Source: Candidatus Pristimantibacillus lignocellulolyticus (GTDB lineage: Bacteria; Bacillota; Bacilli; Paenibacillales; Paenibacillaceae). Taken from it: a stretch of DNA of 64,000 nucleotides. The position numbers were made by a program, and so were the translations under genes. The stretch spans positions 4,150,001-4,214,000 of the forward strand of contig CP097899.1 of assembly GCA_023639215.1 (NCBI GenBank). Direction: 5' to 3'. How positions within the stretch are numbered: position 1 is the stretch's first letter; the number at the start of each line of letters is the position of its first letter. The notes below the pieces were generated by a model. The model searched no databases, had not been told where the DNA came from, and saw nothing but the letters and a program-made list of their open reading frames with translations. Of the stretch, positions 25,957-35,429 are shown in pieces.

Positions 25957-27387
25957 ATGTTAATAGTAAATCGTGATGACGAACGCCCCATATGGCAACA
26001 ACTTCTTGATCAGGCTATTTCTAATATTACAACTGGAAAATGGCTTCCGGGTGAATTACTGTTACCTTCTCGCGAACTTGCATTATTGGTTGGTGTCTCA
26101 CGCTCAACGATCCAGATCGTTTATGAAGAATTATTCAGTCGTGGCTACACGGTTACTTCAAGACGAGGTGGTACACGGATAAGTGACTGGACTTCAAAAG
26201 CTAGCTTTACAGAGGAAGTATCACCTCGAGGTCCAATCACCCCAGAGTTACCTCACTTAAATGATGCGGTCAGTCATTTGCAAAGCTGGTTCAGAGGCAA
26301 AGAGCACCGTGAAGTGGAGATCGATTTCACACCGCATGAGCCTTACTTGGATCAACATTTCCAAACAAATTGGAGGCATTCATTTTTACAAGCTTCTAAA
26401 CATGCGGATCTAGCCAGTTGGGCTTATGGTAATGCCTATGGTTTTGTGCCACTACGGGAACAGATTCAACGTTATTTGTCACTTGAGCGCGGTATACACG
26501 TTCATATTGATCAAATTATATTAACTTCAGGAGCACAGCATAGCCTAGATTTAATCGCTCAAGCACTTTTAACTGAAGGCGAAACGGTTTCAATAGAAGA
26601 CCCAGGTTTTCCTGCTGCATGGATGTCGATGAAATATCGTCGAATGAATGTTGCAGCTGTCCCAGTCGATGATTATGGACTACAAGTCGAACACATTCAC
26701 CCTCAATCAAAGCTTGTCTATGTAACACCATCACATCAATGTGCGGTAGGGGTTATCATGTCGGAACCTCGCAAGCAACAGTTGCTACATATGGCAACCG
26801 AGCAACAATTTTGGATTGTTGAGGACGATTATGATAGTGAGTTTCGCTATCGAGGTGACCCACTTCCGACTTTGTACAGCCAACAACCGCAAAATACGTT
26901 ATATATGATGAGTTTTTCCAAAATGATTGCACCTGGTATTCGTATATCAGCTATCGTTGGTCCAACGGAGGCTATTCGCCAACTGGCTCATGTCCATGAA
27001 TTAACATATCGTCATCTTCCGATTATGGAGCAGTTAACACTTGCTCATTTTATCGAACACGGACATTTTATGCGTCATATGAGAAGAGTTAGAAATGTAT
27101 ATCGACGTAGACACGAAGCAATGACTAAAGCGATCATCGCATCTGGTCTGAGTGAACGTTTTATATTGAGTGGTGTAGAAACGGGATTGCACATGCTTCT
27201 TGAAGCTGAAACTTCATTTGATGAAGAAACGACAACAAACTTAGCACTAGAAAACGGAGTTCGTGTGTATCCACTTAGTACATATTGTTTGGAAAGTGAT
27301 CGTAAAGGTTGGGTGCTAGGTTTCGCTAAAGTTGATGAGAAATCAATAGAAACAGGTATTAACCGTCTGGCGGAGATGCTGCTATAA
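25957..27387 (+). CDS. MocR/PdxR-type regulator (GntR domain fused to aminotransferase fold, 476 aa)
   Basis: The N-terminal GntR winged helix (PIWQQLLDQAISNITTGKWL, then LPSRELALLVGVSRSTIQIV) is joined to a fold-type I aminotransferase-like domain. PLP-site residues are visible: EDDYDSEFRY, and Lys in MMSFSKMIAPGIR that should carry the PLP aldimine. Such proteins sense PLP or an amino-acid adduct and often control vitamin B6 or GABA genes. The start is ATG 25957, six bases after GGAGGTG; a GTG at 25948 lies within that site. The next genes (YggS, PNPOx-like) are also tied to PLP, supporting a B6-related role. Confidence 0.9.
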   Translation: MLIVNRDDERPIWQQLLDQAISNITTGKWLPGELLLPSRELALLVGVSRSTIQIVYEELFSRGYTVTSRRGGTRISDWTSKASFTEEVSPRGPITPELPHLNDAVSHLQSWFRGKEHREVEIDFTPHEPYLDQHFQTNWRHSFLQASKHADLASWAYGNAYGFVPLREQIQRYLSLERGIHVHIDQIILTSGAQHSLDLIAQALLTEGETVSIEDPGFPAAWMSMKYRRMNVAAVPVDDYGLQVEHIHPQSKLVYVTPSHQCAVGVIMSEPRKQQLLHMATEQQFWIVEDDYDSEFRYRGDPLPTLYSQQPQNTLYMMSFSKMIAPGIRISAIVGPTEAIRQLAHVHELTYRHLPIMEQLTLAHFIEHGHFMRHMRRVRNVYRRRHEAMTKAIIASGLSERFILSGVETGLHMLLEAETSFDEETTTNLALENGVRVYPLSTYCLESDRKGWVLGFAKVDEKSIETGINRLAEMLL

Positions 27388-27484
27388 TGCATGCATCTCC
27401 ATCCTTTGTTGCAGCAGTTGCTAAGAAAGTTATCAGTGCTGTTTCACGTCCCTTAGGTTCAGCTAATGCATTCTCCTATTCATT

Positions 27485-28219
27485 CTAATTAGCATTTTCG
27501 TTCCAGTAATATTCGTCAGGCAAATGTCGCTCACCAAATATACTGGTCCCTACTCTAATGATTGTTGCTCCTTCTTCGATAGCAACCTTGAAATCTCCGG
27601 ACATACCCATCGAAAGAATCTCCATTTGTACACGTGGAAACTTCTTCTCCAAAATTTGTGTCTGAATTTGTTTTAGTAGTCTAAAGCACTGCCTAGTCTC
27701 TTCATTTGTAGCACCCAGTTTTCCTATGGTCATCAAGCCTTTAATGTTCAACTTATCGAATTGCGATAATTGTTCAACCAACTCCAGTACTGATTGTGGC
27801 GAGATGCCAAATTTACTTTCTTCATAAGACGTATTAACTTGCACTAAAATATCTATAGACTTATTTTCCCTAGTAAGCTGATATTGCAAAGCTTGCCCCA
27901 GTTTCAATCGGTCCACAGAATGAATGAGCGTGACATATTTTAATATGTCCTTCACTTTATTAGTTTGCAAATGTCCGATAAAATGCCACTCCACTTGGTC
28001 GTACTGCTGCATAAGCGGGAACTTATCTCGCAATTCTTGAACTTTATTTTCACCTAGCAATGTCTCACCTGCTTGTATAGCGCTTTGTAACTTTTTCAGC
28101 GGAACTGTTTTTGTCGCTAATAATAGTTTCACATCTTCTATATTGCGTCCTGAGGCTAGGCAAGCTAATTCCATCTGACCCCTTACGGATATTAAATTTT
28201 CTTTAACTAAATCGCCCAT
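27485..28219 (-). CDS. YggS-family PLP homeostasis protein (244 aa)
   Basis: A PLP-binding alanine-racemase-like barrel without racemase activity. Lys37 (LLATKTVP) should hold PLP; GENKVQEL, FIGHLQTNK, HSVDRL, VNTSYEESKFG and LSMGMSGDFKVAIEEG are the family blocks. It buffers free PLP and keto-acid/amino-acid balance. Here it is separate from the cell-division cluster where it often sits, and convergent with a MocR regulator. The start follows GGAAAGGG. Confidence 0.9.
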   Translation of the reverse strand: MGDLVKENLISVRGQMELACLASGRNIEDVKLLLATKTVPLKKLQSAIQAGETLLGENKVQELRDKFPLMQQYDQVEWHFIGHLQTNKVKDILKYVTLIHSVDRLKLGQALQYQLTRENKSIDILVQVNTSYEESKFGISPQSVLELVEQLSQFDKLNIKGLMTIGKLGATNEETRQCFRLLKQIQTQILEKKFPRVQMEILSMGMSGDFKVAIEEGATIIRVGTSIFGERHLPDEYYWNENAN

Positions 28220-28303
28220 ATTGCCCTTTCCTCCCTATCCCACAATGTACTTATGTTTTATTGCAAGTAATCTCTCGCTTATGGTTCTAACATTATTACA
28301 AAA

Positions 28304-28331
28304 CCACAGTCCATATTAATTAGGACTGTGG
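28304..28331 (-). terminator. Terminator of the PNPOx-like gene
   Basis: CCACAGTCC / GGACTGTGG followed by TTTTG on the minus strand. Confidence 0.75.
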
Positions 28332-28423
28332 CTTCCTTAGATCAGAAACTTGGATTAGTAACTTCGATCAAATACGAAAGGGACGAGTAGTCCATACAAA
28401 AATGTATACAGTTATCCATTTAA

Positions 28424-28954
28424 CTATTTCTTTTCTTTATACATTTTTTCTTCTTCTATCGGATTTCCTTTCGCCGTAATATGATAGGGATCAACACGGT
28501 ACACTTGAACAGGAGAATGGAATATAGATGACCGATATTTGTCTACATGCTGCTTGGATAACGGACGGTCATAATAACCAGGAACATATTTTTGGAACAT
28601 TTCCTGCAACATATAGGTAGCTTCATCCAGATCAACAACCGGCTCAGCTTTTCCGAAAATGATAACACTCATATATGCAGTGTCCGTCTTAGCCGGTACA
28701 GGATCAGTAATCGTTCCATATTCTTCACATACCGTAAAACAGACCTCGTTATTCTCACTCATAACTTGATTACGTCGCCCACCTGAGGCTCCGTGAAAAT
28801 AAAGCTTTTCGTTTACCCATACAAAATTAAGGGGCACAACATATGGTAACTTTCCATCAACCATACCAAGGTTTCCGATTCTTGCTTTGCTTAAAAAGGT
28901 ATCAATGATGTCCTTATCTAACACTTCTCTTATCTTATAACGAACACTATCCAT
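28424..28954 (-). CDS. Pyridoxamine 5'-phosphate oxidase-like flavin-binding protein, NimA-like (176 aa)
   Basis: Split-barrel FMN-binding fold: LGMVDGKLPYVVPLNFVWVN, then LYFHGASGGRRNQVMSEN and VCFTVCEEYG. This is the subfamily near NimA and many general stress flavoproteins. It lacks the full PdxH substrate motifs, so it may reduce F420- or FMN-linked substrates rather than make PLP. AGGAGTG precedes the ATG. Placed beside YggS and MocR, a B6 link is suggestive only. Confidence 0.85.
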   Translation of the reverse strand: MDSVRYKIREVLDKDIIDTFLSKARIGNLGMVDGKLPYVVPLNFVWVNEKLYFHGASGGRRNQVMSENNEVCFTVCEEYGTITDPVPAKTDTAYMSVIIFGKAEPVVDLDEATYMLQEMFQKYVPGYYDRPLSKQHVDKYRSSIFHSPVQVYRVDPYHITAKGNPIEEEKMYKEKK

Positions 28955-29110
28955 TCTTGACCACTCCTATATATTGATTTATTTTCGTTAGTATAGCAGT
29001 CATTGGATTGATTTGTTACATCCATAAGTATGCTTCATAAGCAATCCATAATGGAAATAGTTATAAAACAAGGAAGTCAACTACACGGAACATTCGCTCG
29101 ATAAACACAT

Positions 29111-29141
29111 AAAAAGATGCTAATTAGATTAGCACCTTTTT
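29111..29141 (-). terminator. Intrinsic terminator
   Basis: AAAAAGgTGCTAAT / ATTAGCAtCTTTTT after the stop at 29147. Confidence 0.75.
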
Positions 29142-29146
29142 ATGGA

Positions 29147-30238
29147 TTATGTCTGTTGATGATGCATAGAGGCTACATGGCAATCCGTGCATACTTCGAT
29201 AAATAGCGTACCTTCGCTGTAATCCATCAATGTATCCCAACGGATCTGGGCGATATATTTCATCGGTTTACTGCAATCTGGACAATTAACATATTGCCAG
29301 TCCTGAACCCAAGAAGCAAATCCACCGATTGTATTAATATCTTCACTACCAACTCCATAAAAAAGTGGAACCGGTGATTTTCCTAATATGTATGAGTTAG
29401 AAGATAGTGCCTCTATCACCTCTTCATTCATCTCGTCATCTAATTCGTTATAAGGGAAGATAGCGCTACTTTCTCCATCTAATGTAAATCGACTGAAAAC
29501 AGCATCAGTATAGCAACAGCAATTAGGACAACAAGTAGCGGTGAATATGCCATCCATCTCTAGAAAGCTTAACCGCTCATCTCGTCCATCTAGCACCAGT
29601 ATATCTACTAGTTGTCTTTTGCAGTGTGGACATGTATCCGTGCGAGACGTCCCAATTAGGGCAGATTTGTCTATACTTTTATCTCCCTTCTCCATAGCAT
29701 AACAAGTAGCAAAATTCAATTCACGACGATTTCCCGTTCGGTCGAAAGTCCATCCGCCCGCCTGTGCATAGATCGAGGGATCTACAAAAAGGTTTTGACT
29801 CCACGGAGCGGGATTAAGCTCCAGCTCCAACAACGTTTCCAATGCCCTTTCATCGCCTTGCATTGCGAGACAACTCATCAGATTGTTCGCCTCGTGAGCA
29901 TCAGTAGTTTGTAGTAATAACTCGATTAGACCATCACGCACATCAACTGGAGCATGATAATAAAGCTGCTCCATCGAAAATGCTTTGGCTGCCAACGCTG
30001 CTCGCTGTAGCTCTGGAGGAAAAATGCCACGGAGCTCCAACAGCTTACTGCAATCTTTATATTCAACCGTATCCCATTTAACCAATCGGTCAGCATGAGC
30101 AATAAGATGTTGGATTTTAACCGCAATCTGCTCATCCGTCCATCCCAATACCTCATTGCGTTCCTGCTCAGTACGACATTTCCAACATACTCCTTCAAAA
30201 CCTATCGGAGCATCACAATTCTGACAGTTAAACTTCAT
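29147..30238 (-). CDS. Zinc-ribbon protein with HEAT-like and YwqG/DUF1963-like parts, unknown function (363 aa)
   Basis: Three Cys-rich zinc sites are visible: CQNCDAPIGFEGVCWKC at the N-terminus, CPHCKRQL with CCPNCCC in the middle, and CPDCSKPM with CTDC near the end. Residues about 60-145 are helical repeats (LLELRGIFPPELQRAALAAK, MSCLAMQGDERALETLLELE). The C-terminal GGFASWVQDWQYVNCPDC resembles the GGxPxWxQ end of DUF1963 proteins. Role unknown; it may form an operon with the gene at 30374. AAAGGAG precedes the ATG. Confidence 0.6.
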   Translation of the reverse strand: MKFNCQNCDAPIGFEGVCWKCRTEQERNEVLGWTDEQIAVKIQHLIAHADRLVKWDTVEYKDCSKLLELRGIFPPELQRAALAAKAFSMEQLYYHAPVDVRDGLIELLLQTTDAHEANNLMSCLAMQGDERALETLLELELNPAPWSQNLFVDPSIYAQAGGWTFDRTGNRRELNFATCYAMEKGDKSIDKSALIGTSRTDTCPHCKRQLVDILVLDGRDERLSFLEMDGIFTATCCPNCCCYTDAVFSRFTLDGESSAIFPYNELDDEMNEEVIEALSSNSYILGKSPVPLFYGVGSEDINTIGGFASWVQDWQYVNCPDCSKPMKYIAQIRWDTLMDYSEGTLFIEVCTDCHVASMHHQQT

Positions 30239-30373
30239 TATTATAGACTCCTTTCATTAATGGGGTTAATGATTATGCTTTCTAGCTAATATTCTTTTTA
30301 TTATCGGGTTATACTTGAATTGGATTTGATGATTATTCATATCGGTCACTCACATTCATACAATTTTAGTATA

Positions 30374-30727
30374 CTATCCCTTTGGCATATACCAACCTGC
30401 TTCTTCGTCCCAAGCGGCCTCTGTACCGTCCAAATGTACATGCCAACTCCCATCAAAAATCGTTCTCCGAATATCGGTCAAACAATCTAACCAATAAAAC
30501 AATGCATAAACTGAATCTTCAAAGTTATTAGTTAAAGGTAGTTTAGTTGATCCTTTAAAGATTACTGTCGGTTGATCAAGATCATAGGTATAAACAAAGA
30601 ATGATTCTGCAATATCGTTCAGTTCAAAACCATCGTTATATTTATTAATAATGGCTGTTATCTCGTATGCTTCATTGTCAGTAACGATGTGATCTCTCTC
30701 ACAAGTGTAATAAACAGAAACGCCCAT
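30374..30727 (-). CDS. Small acidic protein of unknown function (117 aa)
   Basis: A short, acidic, mixed-fold protein (MGVSVYYTCERDHIVTDNEA, then DLDQPTVIFKGSTKLP). No known domain. AAAGGAG stands before the ATG. It lies upstream of and in the same direction as the zinc-ribbon gene with a 135-base gap. The look resembles small cytosolic proteins in polymorphic-toxin immunity or SMI1/YwqG-type families, but I see nothing decisive. Confidence 0.5.
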   Translation of the reverse strand: MGVSVYYTCERDHIVTDNEAYEITAIINKYNDGFELNDIAESFFVYTYDLDQPTVIFKGSTKLPLTNNFEDSVYALFYWLDCLTDIRRTIFDGSWHVHLDGTEAAWDEEAGWYMPKG

Positions 30728-30901
30728 ATGACATTGCTCCTTTTAAATTAGTGAATGACAAGGATCAAGTTTAACTCATTCTTATTATCTCGCGTACTAT
30801 TTTACTTTTTTTCCATTGATTGTATAAGTATCTTAATACCTATAAACTATCGGGAATTATTTGTTGAGTGTTATCTAATACGTCGATAAAACTTTAAAAT
30901 A

Positions 30902-30928
30902 AAAAAACCGCGCCCAGCGCGGTTTTTT
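30902..30928 (-). terminator. Terminator of the old yellow enzyme gene
   Basis: AAAAAACCGCGC / GCGCGGTTTTTT with a 3-base loop, 55 bases after the stop at 30983. Confidence 0.85.
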
Positions 30929-30982
30929 ATAATGATAAATCTGTAGAAATTCCTCTTGTATTAAGCTTTAACTATAAGTATT

Positions 30983-32008
30983 TCACTTAAACCCAAAAGT
31001 ATATTGTTTTGGTACATTCGTTTCTATTTTTAATTGTTTTGCTGCTTCTAATGACCAGTATGGATTTCTCAGCATACCTCGACCTACAGCAACTAGATCA
31101 GCTTCCTCATTACCAATTACTGCATTAGCGAGTATCGCATCATCAAGTCTTCCTACTGCAATTACAGGAACATCAAGCGTATTTTTGATTTCTTTAGCTA
31201 AAGGAACCTGATAGGCCGCATGTGTACCTGGTCTGCCCCACGCCGCTATTTGGCCCTCTCCGCCTGACGATACATCAAACATGTCTACTCCAGCATCCTT
31301 GTAAACGCGAGAGAACTGAATACTTTCGTTAATGCCATAGCCACCTTCTACATACTCTTTTGCAGATATACGCATGATTAGAGGCATATCCTCAGGCATT
31401 TCTGATTTGACTGCTTGTATAATTTCTTTACCAAATTTAGTTAGATCTTGACCATATTCATCTTCCCTTTTATTTGTAAGTGGAGAATGGAATTGATGGA
31501 TTAGATAACCATGGGCACCGTGAATTTCAATAGAATCGAATCCTGCTTCGACAGCTCTTCTCGCTGCACTACGGAATTTCTCTACTAATCCTTTTACTTC
31601 ATCAGTTGAAAGTGCTCTTGGTGTTTTGTAATTCTCATCGAAAGGAATTGCAGAAGGAGCGACAGGAACTATTGCATCTTCTGCTTTACGTCCAGCATGC
31701 GCGATTTGAATTCCGACTTTAGTTCCGTATGCATGACATGCATCGACTATTCTTTTTAGAGGTTGAATTTGTTCATCAGACCATAATCCGAGATCGTAGT
31801 CAGAGATACGACCATCCGGTTCTACGTCGGTCATTTCAATGATTATCATACCAGCTCCGCCAACAGCACGACTCACATAATGCAAATAGTGCCATTCTGT
31901 CGCAATTCCGTCTTTTTTCTCGACCGAATATTGGCACATAGGTGGCATAATGATACGGTTTTTCAATTCCATGCCTTTAAACTTGTATGGTGAAAATAAA
32001 TTAATCAT
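30983..32008 (-). CDS. namA: NADPH dehydrogenase NamA, YqjM-type old yellow enzyme (341 aa)
   Basis: FMN-dependent ene-reductase for alpha,beta-unsaturated carbonyls and nitro compounds. YqjM class hallmarks are present: Cys25 in MPPMCQYSVE (redox-tuning Cys), HAGRKAE, HGAHGYLIHQFHSPLTNKR with the His pair, and VAVGRGMLRNPYW. Length matches YqjM (338). It has its own promoter after the marR terminator and a 14-base palindrome over the start region, so MarR control is likely. AAAGGAG precedes the ATG. Confidence 0.93.
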   Translation of the reverse strand: MINLFSPYKFKGMELKNRIIMPPMCQYSVEKKDGIATEWHYLHYVSRAVGGAGMIIIEMTDVEPDGRISDYDLGLWSDEQIQPLKRIVDACHAYGTKVGIQIAHAGRKAEDAIVPVAPSAIPFDENYKTPRALSTDEVKGLVEKFRSAARRAVEAGFDSIEIHGAHGYLIHQFHSPLTNKREDEYGQDLTKFGKEIIQAVKSEMPEDMPLIMRISAKEYVEGGYGINESIQFSRVYKDAGVDMFDVSSGGEGQIAAWGRPGTHAAYQVPLAKEIKNTLDVPVIAVGRLDDAILANAVIGNEEADLVAVGRGMLRNPYWSLEAAKQLKIETNVPKQYTFGFK

Positions 32009-32035
32009 CGTAAAAACTCCTTTGAAGTCATATTA

Positions 32036-32049
32036 CATGCTTGCGCATG
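32036..32049. promoter_or_regulatory. Candidate MarR operator at namA
   Basis: CATGC-TTGC-GCATG palindrome just downstream of the namA -10 box, about 28 bases before the ATG. Confidence 0.45.
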
Positions 32050-32054
32050 CATTA

Positions 32055-32084
32055 ATAATAACACGACAAATTTTTATTTGTCAA
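32055..32084 (-). promoter_or_regulatory. Sigma-A promoter of namA
   Basis: TTGACA (32084-32079), 18-base spacer, TATTAT (32060-32055) on the minus strand. Confidence 0.65.
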
Positions 32085-32086
32085 AT

Positions 32087-32121
32087 AAAAAGCAACCCAG
32101 TGTAATCACCGAGTTGCTTTT
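32087..32121 (-). terminator. Terminator of marR
   Basis: AAAAGCAAC / GTTGCTTTT stem directly after the stop at 32134, separating marR from namA. Confidence 0.75.
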
Positions 32122-32133
32122 CTTAGATTTGAT

Positions 32134-32565
32134 TTATTCTTGGCTTTGAAATTGTTGGACTATTGATTGAAGTTCCTTTTGAAATCCATCTTGTAATTGA
32201 ATTTCTTTAAAAATTTCGTTTACCGTAACTAATGCCTTTTCACATTTTTCCTCGCCGTACTCCGTTAAACGAGTATATATGCCTCGTCGATCATCTTCAC
32301 AGATGCTTCGCTGCAAAGCACCACAATTTTTGGCTTCCATCCTGCCTACCAATCTGGATATTGCACTTTGACTTAGACCTACCATTTCTTGCAATTGCTG
32401 AAGTCTTAATTTTTTTTCACTAGTTTGAGATAAAAAATAAAGAACGTAAAATTCTTTTAATGATAAGTTGTATCTATTTTGTAACTCAGTCTCTAATTTA
32501 TTGTTAATGGTAGTTTGGATATCTGTGAAAGACAACCAATTATTCAGAAGTTTGTTATTATGCAT
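32134..32565 (-). CDS. MarR family transcriptional regulator (143 aa)
   Basis: Winged-helix region LRLQQLQEMVGLSQSAISRL with wing RSICEDDRRGIYTRLTEYG. The DxRG wing motif is present. A dimeric MarR repressor, probably sensing phenolic or electrophilic compounds, since it sits directly before the ene-reductase gene. The ATG at 32565 has AGGTG eight bases upstream; a TTG one codon earlier is less likely. Confidence 0.9.
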   Translation of the reverse strand: MHNNKLLNNWLSFTDIQTTINNKLETELQNRYNLSLKEFYVLYFLSQTSEKKLRLQQLQEMVGLSQSAISRLVGRMEAKNCGALQRSICEDDRRGIYTRLTEYGEEKCEKALVTVNEIFKEIQLQDGFQKELQSIVQQFQSQE

Positions 32566-32735
32566 CAATTATTCACCTGTTCTGTTTCTTAATATGGAAT
32601 CGATTGGTTGATCATTTTGAACTTTGGATTTTTTGTTCAGAAATAGTATAACCTTTATTGCGTGACGAAACCAGCATTTTCATTAACTCCTGTTCTTATT
32701 TGATAAGCGGATAAAGGTACAAATATAAATAAGCC

Positions 32736-32791
32736 CGTACATGAGGAGGTACTGAAAAACTTAAGTTTCTCAGTACCCTCTTACATGACGG
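32736..32791 (-). terminator. Long terminator hairpin after katE
   Basis: Inner GGTACTGA / TCAGTACC stem extended by CATG / CATG and further imperfect pairs, over 50 bases in all, then a T-rich stretch on the minus strand. Confidence 0.65.
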
Positions 32792-32863
32792 ACTCGTTTC
32801 AATCATTCAATAAGTATATTATTCAATTACATCGTTCAATAATTTGCTTCACATCATTTGTTA

Positions 32864-34912
32864 TTAAATAACAGTTCTCTTCCAGAAGCGTTGTTTAGTA
32901 ATAGCATTTATCAAATCAGTTGTGAATTGTTCTGTATCAGTCTCGATAACTACGCCTGGTTTTCCAACAAAATTATTTAATTCCATCCAGTTTTTAACCC
33001 CAGCATTTGCTCCAATTGGTTTATAGTGAGAATATGCTTGGTCAATAAAATTAGCAGCAAGCTGATTAAACTTCTGGCTGTCGTTACTAGCGTTTACTAG
33101 GTAAACGGAGTCAAATTGCACAGATTTTGCTGTTAAAAAAGTATAGTCTGCTTTTATTCCTATTCCGTCTGTTCCTTCAACTACACCAATCTTTTCACTG
33201 ATGATTTTTGGCATAATCCCTTCGGCTGTCAAACGATTCAATACAAATTTCAAATTTGGACCGTTAAAGCCATCTGTAACAATGACGGCAACAGTGAGAG
33301 TCTTTGGACTAAATATCGTATTCTCCATACTGAGTGCTGGCGAAGACTGTGTGACAGTTGAACCACCCGAAGTTGGAGGATTTGCTCCTATAATTTTAGC
33401 AAATGAATTCGTTAATTCTAAACTCACGTTAGCAAACATATCGACAACTTGTTGTTTTACAGAATCACTTTTAACATTAGAAAGTTCAAAGCTGAATGCA
33501 TCTATAATATGTTTTTTTTCAGTTGGACTCATACTATTCCAGAATAGCGTTGCTTGTGAAAAATGATCTTTAAAGCTATCACTTCTTGCACGAATTTTTC
33601 TACCTTCTACTTTTTCTTGATAAGTTTCATATCCTCCTTCAGCTGGAGTAGCAGGTCTAGGCGTGTTTCCCGCTAAAGAATTTCGATGGTAACTGACTTT
33701 CCCCAAATTAATGGTTTGACGATGATATCCTTCACGCTGATTATTATGGAAAGGTACTACAGGTCTATTAATTGGAATTTCATGAAAATTAGGACCGCCA
33801 AGACGGATTAACTGTGTATCTAAATATGAAAATAAACGGCCTTGAAGCAACGGATCATTCGTAAAATCGATTCCTGGTACAACATTCCCTAGATGGAAAG
33901 CCACTTGCTCTGTTTCTGCAAAAAAGTTATCGACATTACGATTCAAGGTCATCTTGCCAATTATTTTTACGGGGATAATTTCCTCAGGCCATATTTTTGT
34001 CGCATCCAATATATCGAAGCCAAGGTTAAATTCATCTTGTTCATCTAGTATTTGAACGCCTAATTCATATTCAGGAAAGAAACCATTTTCAATAGCATGC
34101 CATAGATCGTTGCGATGAAAATCCGGATCGATTCCTGCGAGCAAATGAGATTCATCCCAAACTAGAGAATGCACACCTAACAATGGCTTCCAGTGGAATT
34201 TCACAAAGTGCGCCTTTCCTTGTTCATTCACTAATCTAAACGTATGTACACCAAAGCCTTCCATCATTCGGAAACTTCTTGGTATCGCTCGATCAGACAT
34301 AATCCACATAATCATATGTGCAGATTCTTGGTTGTTCGCTACAAAATCCCAGAAGGTATCGTGTGCAGTTGATGCTTGTGGTATATCATTATTAGGTTCT
34401 GGTTTAAATGAATGAACTAGATCTGGGAACTTAATTGCATCCTGAATGAAAAATACGGGGATATTATTACCTACTAAGTCGTAATTCCCTTCTTCGGTAT
34501 AAAATTTCGTAGCAAACCCTCTTGCATCTCGTGCTGTATCTGAGGAACCTCGGGCTCCATTCACTGTAGAAAAGCGAACAAAAACAGGAGTTTTTGATGA
34601 AGTATCTTGCAAAAATTTTGCTCTCGTAAAATCCTTCATATTTTCATATAATTCGAACACTCCATGTGCAGCAAACCCACGTGCGTGAACAACTCTTTCA
34701 GGTATACGTTCATGGTCAAAGTGAGTTAATTTTTCCCGGAAATGAAAATCTTCCATTAAAGTTGGTCCACGATCACCAGCTTTTAACGAAAATTCATCCT
34801 CAGATACTTTCAACCCTTGGTTAGTAGTTAGAAACTGCCCTTCATCATCCACTCGAAATGATTCAAGTTGTTCATTTTTACTATTTTCATTTACATTACG
34901 CTCATCATCCAT
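32864..34912 (-). CDS. katE: Large-subunit catalase HPII type (682 aa)
   Basis: Core catalase residues are canonical: His76 (VVHARG), Asn149 (LVGNNIP) and proximal Tyr363 (RLFSYLDT). The extra C-terminal domain (about 540-682, beginning KTLTVAVIVTDGFNGPN) is the flavodoxin-like domain of clade 2 catalases. The length is close to that of B. subtilis KatE. In Bacillus it is a general-stress or stationary-phase enzyme; I could not identify a sigma-B promoter here. GAGGAGGGG precedes the ATG. It is the second catalase in the window, after the divergent one at 417. Confidence 0.95.
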   Translation of the reverse strand: MDDERNVNENSKNEQLESFRVDDEGQFLTTNQGLKVSEDEFSLKAGDRGPTLMEDFHFREKLTHFDHERIPERVVHARGFAAHGVFELYENMKDFTRAKFLQDTSSKTPVFVRFSTVNGARGSSDTARDARGFATKFYTEEGNYDLVGNNIPVFFIQDAIKFPDLVHSFKPEPNNDIPQASTAHDTFWDFVANNQESAHMIMWIMSDRAIPRSFRMMEGFGVHTFRLVNEQGKAHFVKFHWKPLLGVHSLVWDESHLLAGIDPDFHRNDLWHAIENGFFPEYELGVQILDEQDEFNLGFDILDATKIWPEEIIPVKIIGKMTLNRNVDNFFAETEQVAFHLGNVVPGIDFTNDPLLQGRLFSYLDTQLIRLGGPNFHEIPINRPVVPFHNNQREGYHRQTINLGKVSYHRNSLAGNTPRPATPAEGGYETYQEKVEGRKIRARSDSFKDHFSQATLFWNSMSPTEKKHIIDAFSFELSNVKSDSVKQQVVDMFANVSLELTNSFAKIIGANPPTSGGSTVTQSSPALSMENTIFSPKTLTVAVIVTDGFNGPNLKFVLNRLTAEGIMPKIISEKIGVVEGTDGIGIKADYTFLTAKSVQFDSVYLVNASNDSQKFNQLAANFIDQAYSHYKPIGANAGVKNWMELNNFVGKPGVVIETDTEQFTTDLINAITKQRFWKRTVI

Positions 34913-34985
34913 TATTACCCCTCCTCATTCATAAAATTTATGAGAATTTTCAAGAGAATAGACTAGAATGACACAAAACTAATAA

Positions 34986-35014
34986 ACCAGTCACCGATTG
35001 TTTCGGCAACTGGT
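34986..35014 (-). terminator. Terminator of the CE4 deacetylase gene
   Basis: ACCAGT / ACTGGT with an inner CCG / CGG stem, about 65 bases after the stop at 35079. Confidence 0.6.
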
Positions 35015-35078
35015 CTATATTAGATGGGTTTGGTTCAATTTCAAAGAAAACGTTATTTACCGTTTATTGCTTTAAGCT

Positions 35079-35429
35079 TTACTGTATCTCTAAATAGTCA
35101 ATGTAAGCATCCCATGTTCCATTATCAGCTGTGACAATAAGTTCGATCTCTTGATTTCCAGTTCCATGACTGACATTATTTATAGTATAGACTGCTGGAT
35201 TACTCCCTCCGTAATAGAAGGTACCCTTCAACTGTCCACCGATCTTCAAGTCAACTCTGGCCATATTTGAGTTATTCGAAGCACCACGAAGTGAAAAACT
35301 ATGGGTACCTGTCGTGAAATTTTGTGTGTATTTTACTGAATCATTGTTAGCGTATAAAGCAACTCCAGTGAACGGCGAACTAATATTACCTGTGTACTGC
35401 CCACTTTTCGTCATACTCTCTGCTTCTTT
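35079..35429 (-). repeat. CBM36-coding repeat, copy 1
   Basis: The last 351 bases of the deacetylase gene. Aligned with 36230-36580, I count 14 differences in about 348 bases, all synonymous. Confidence 0.9.
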
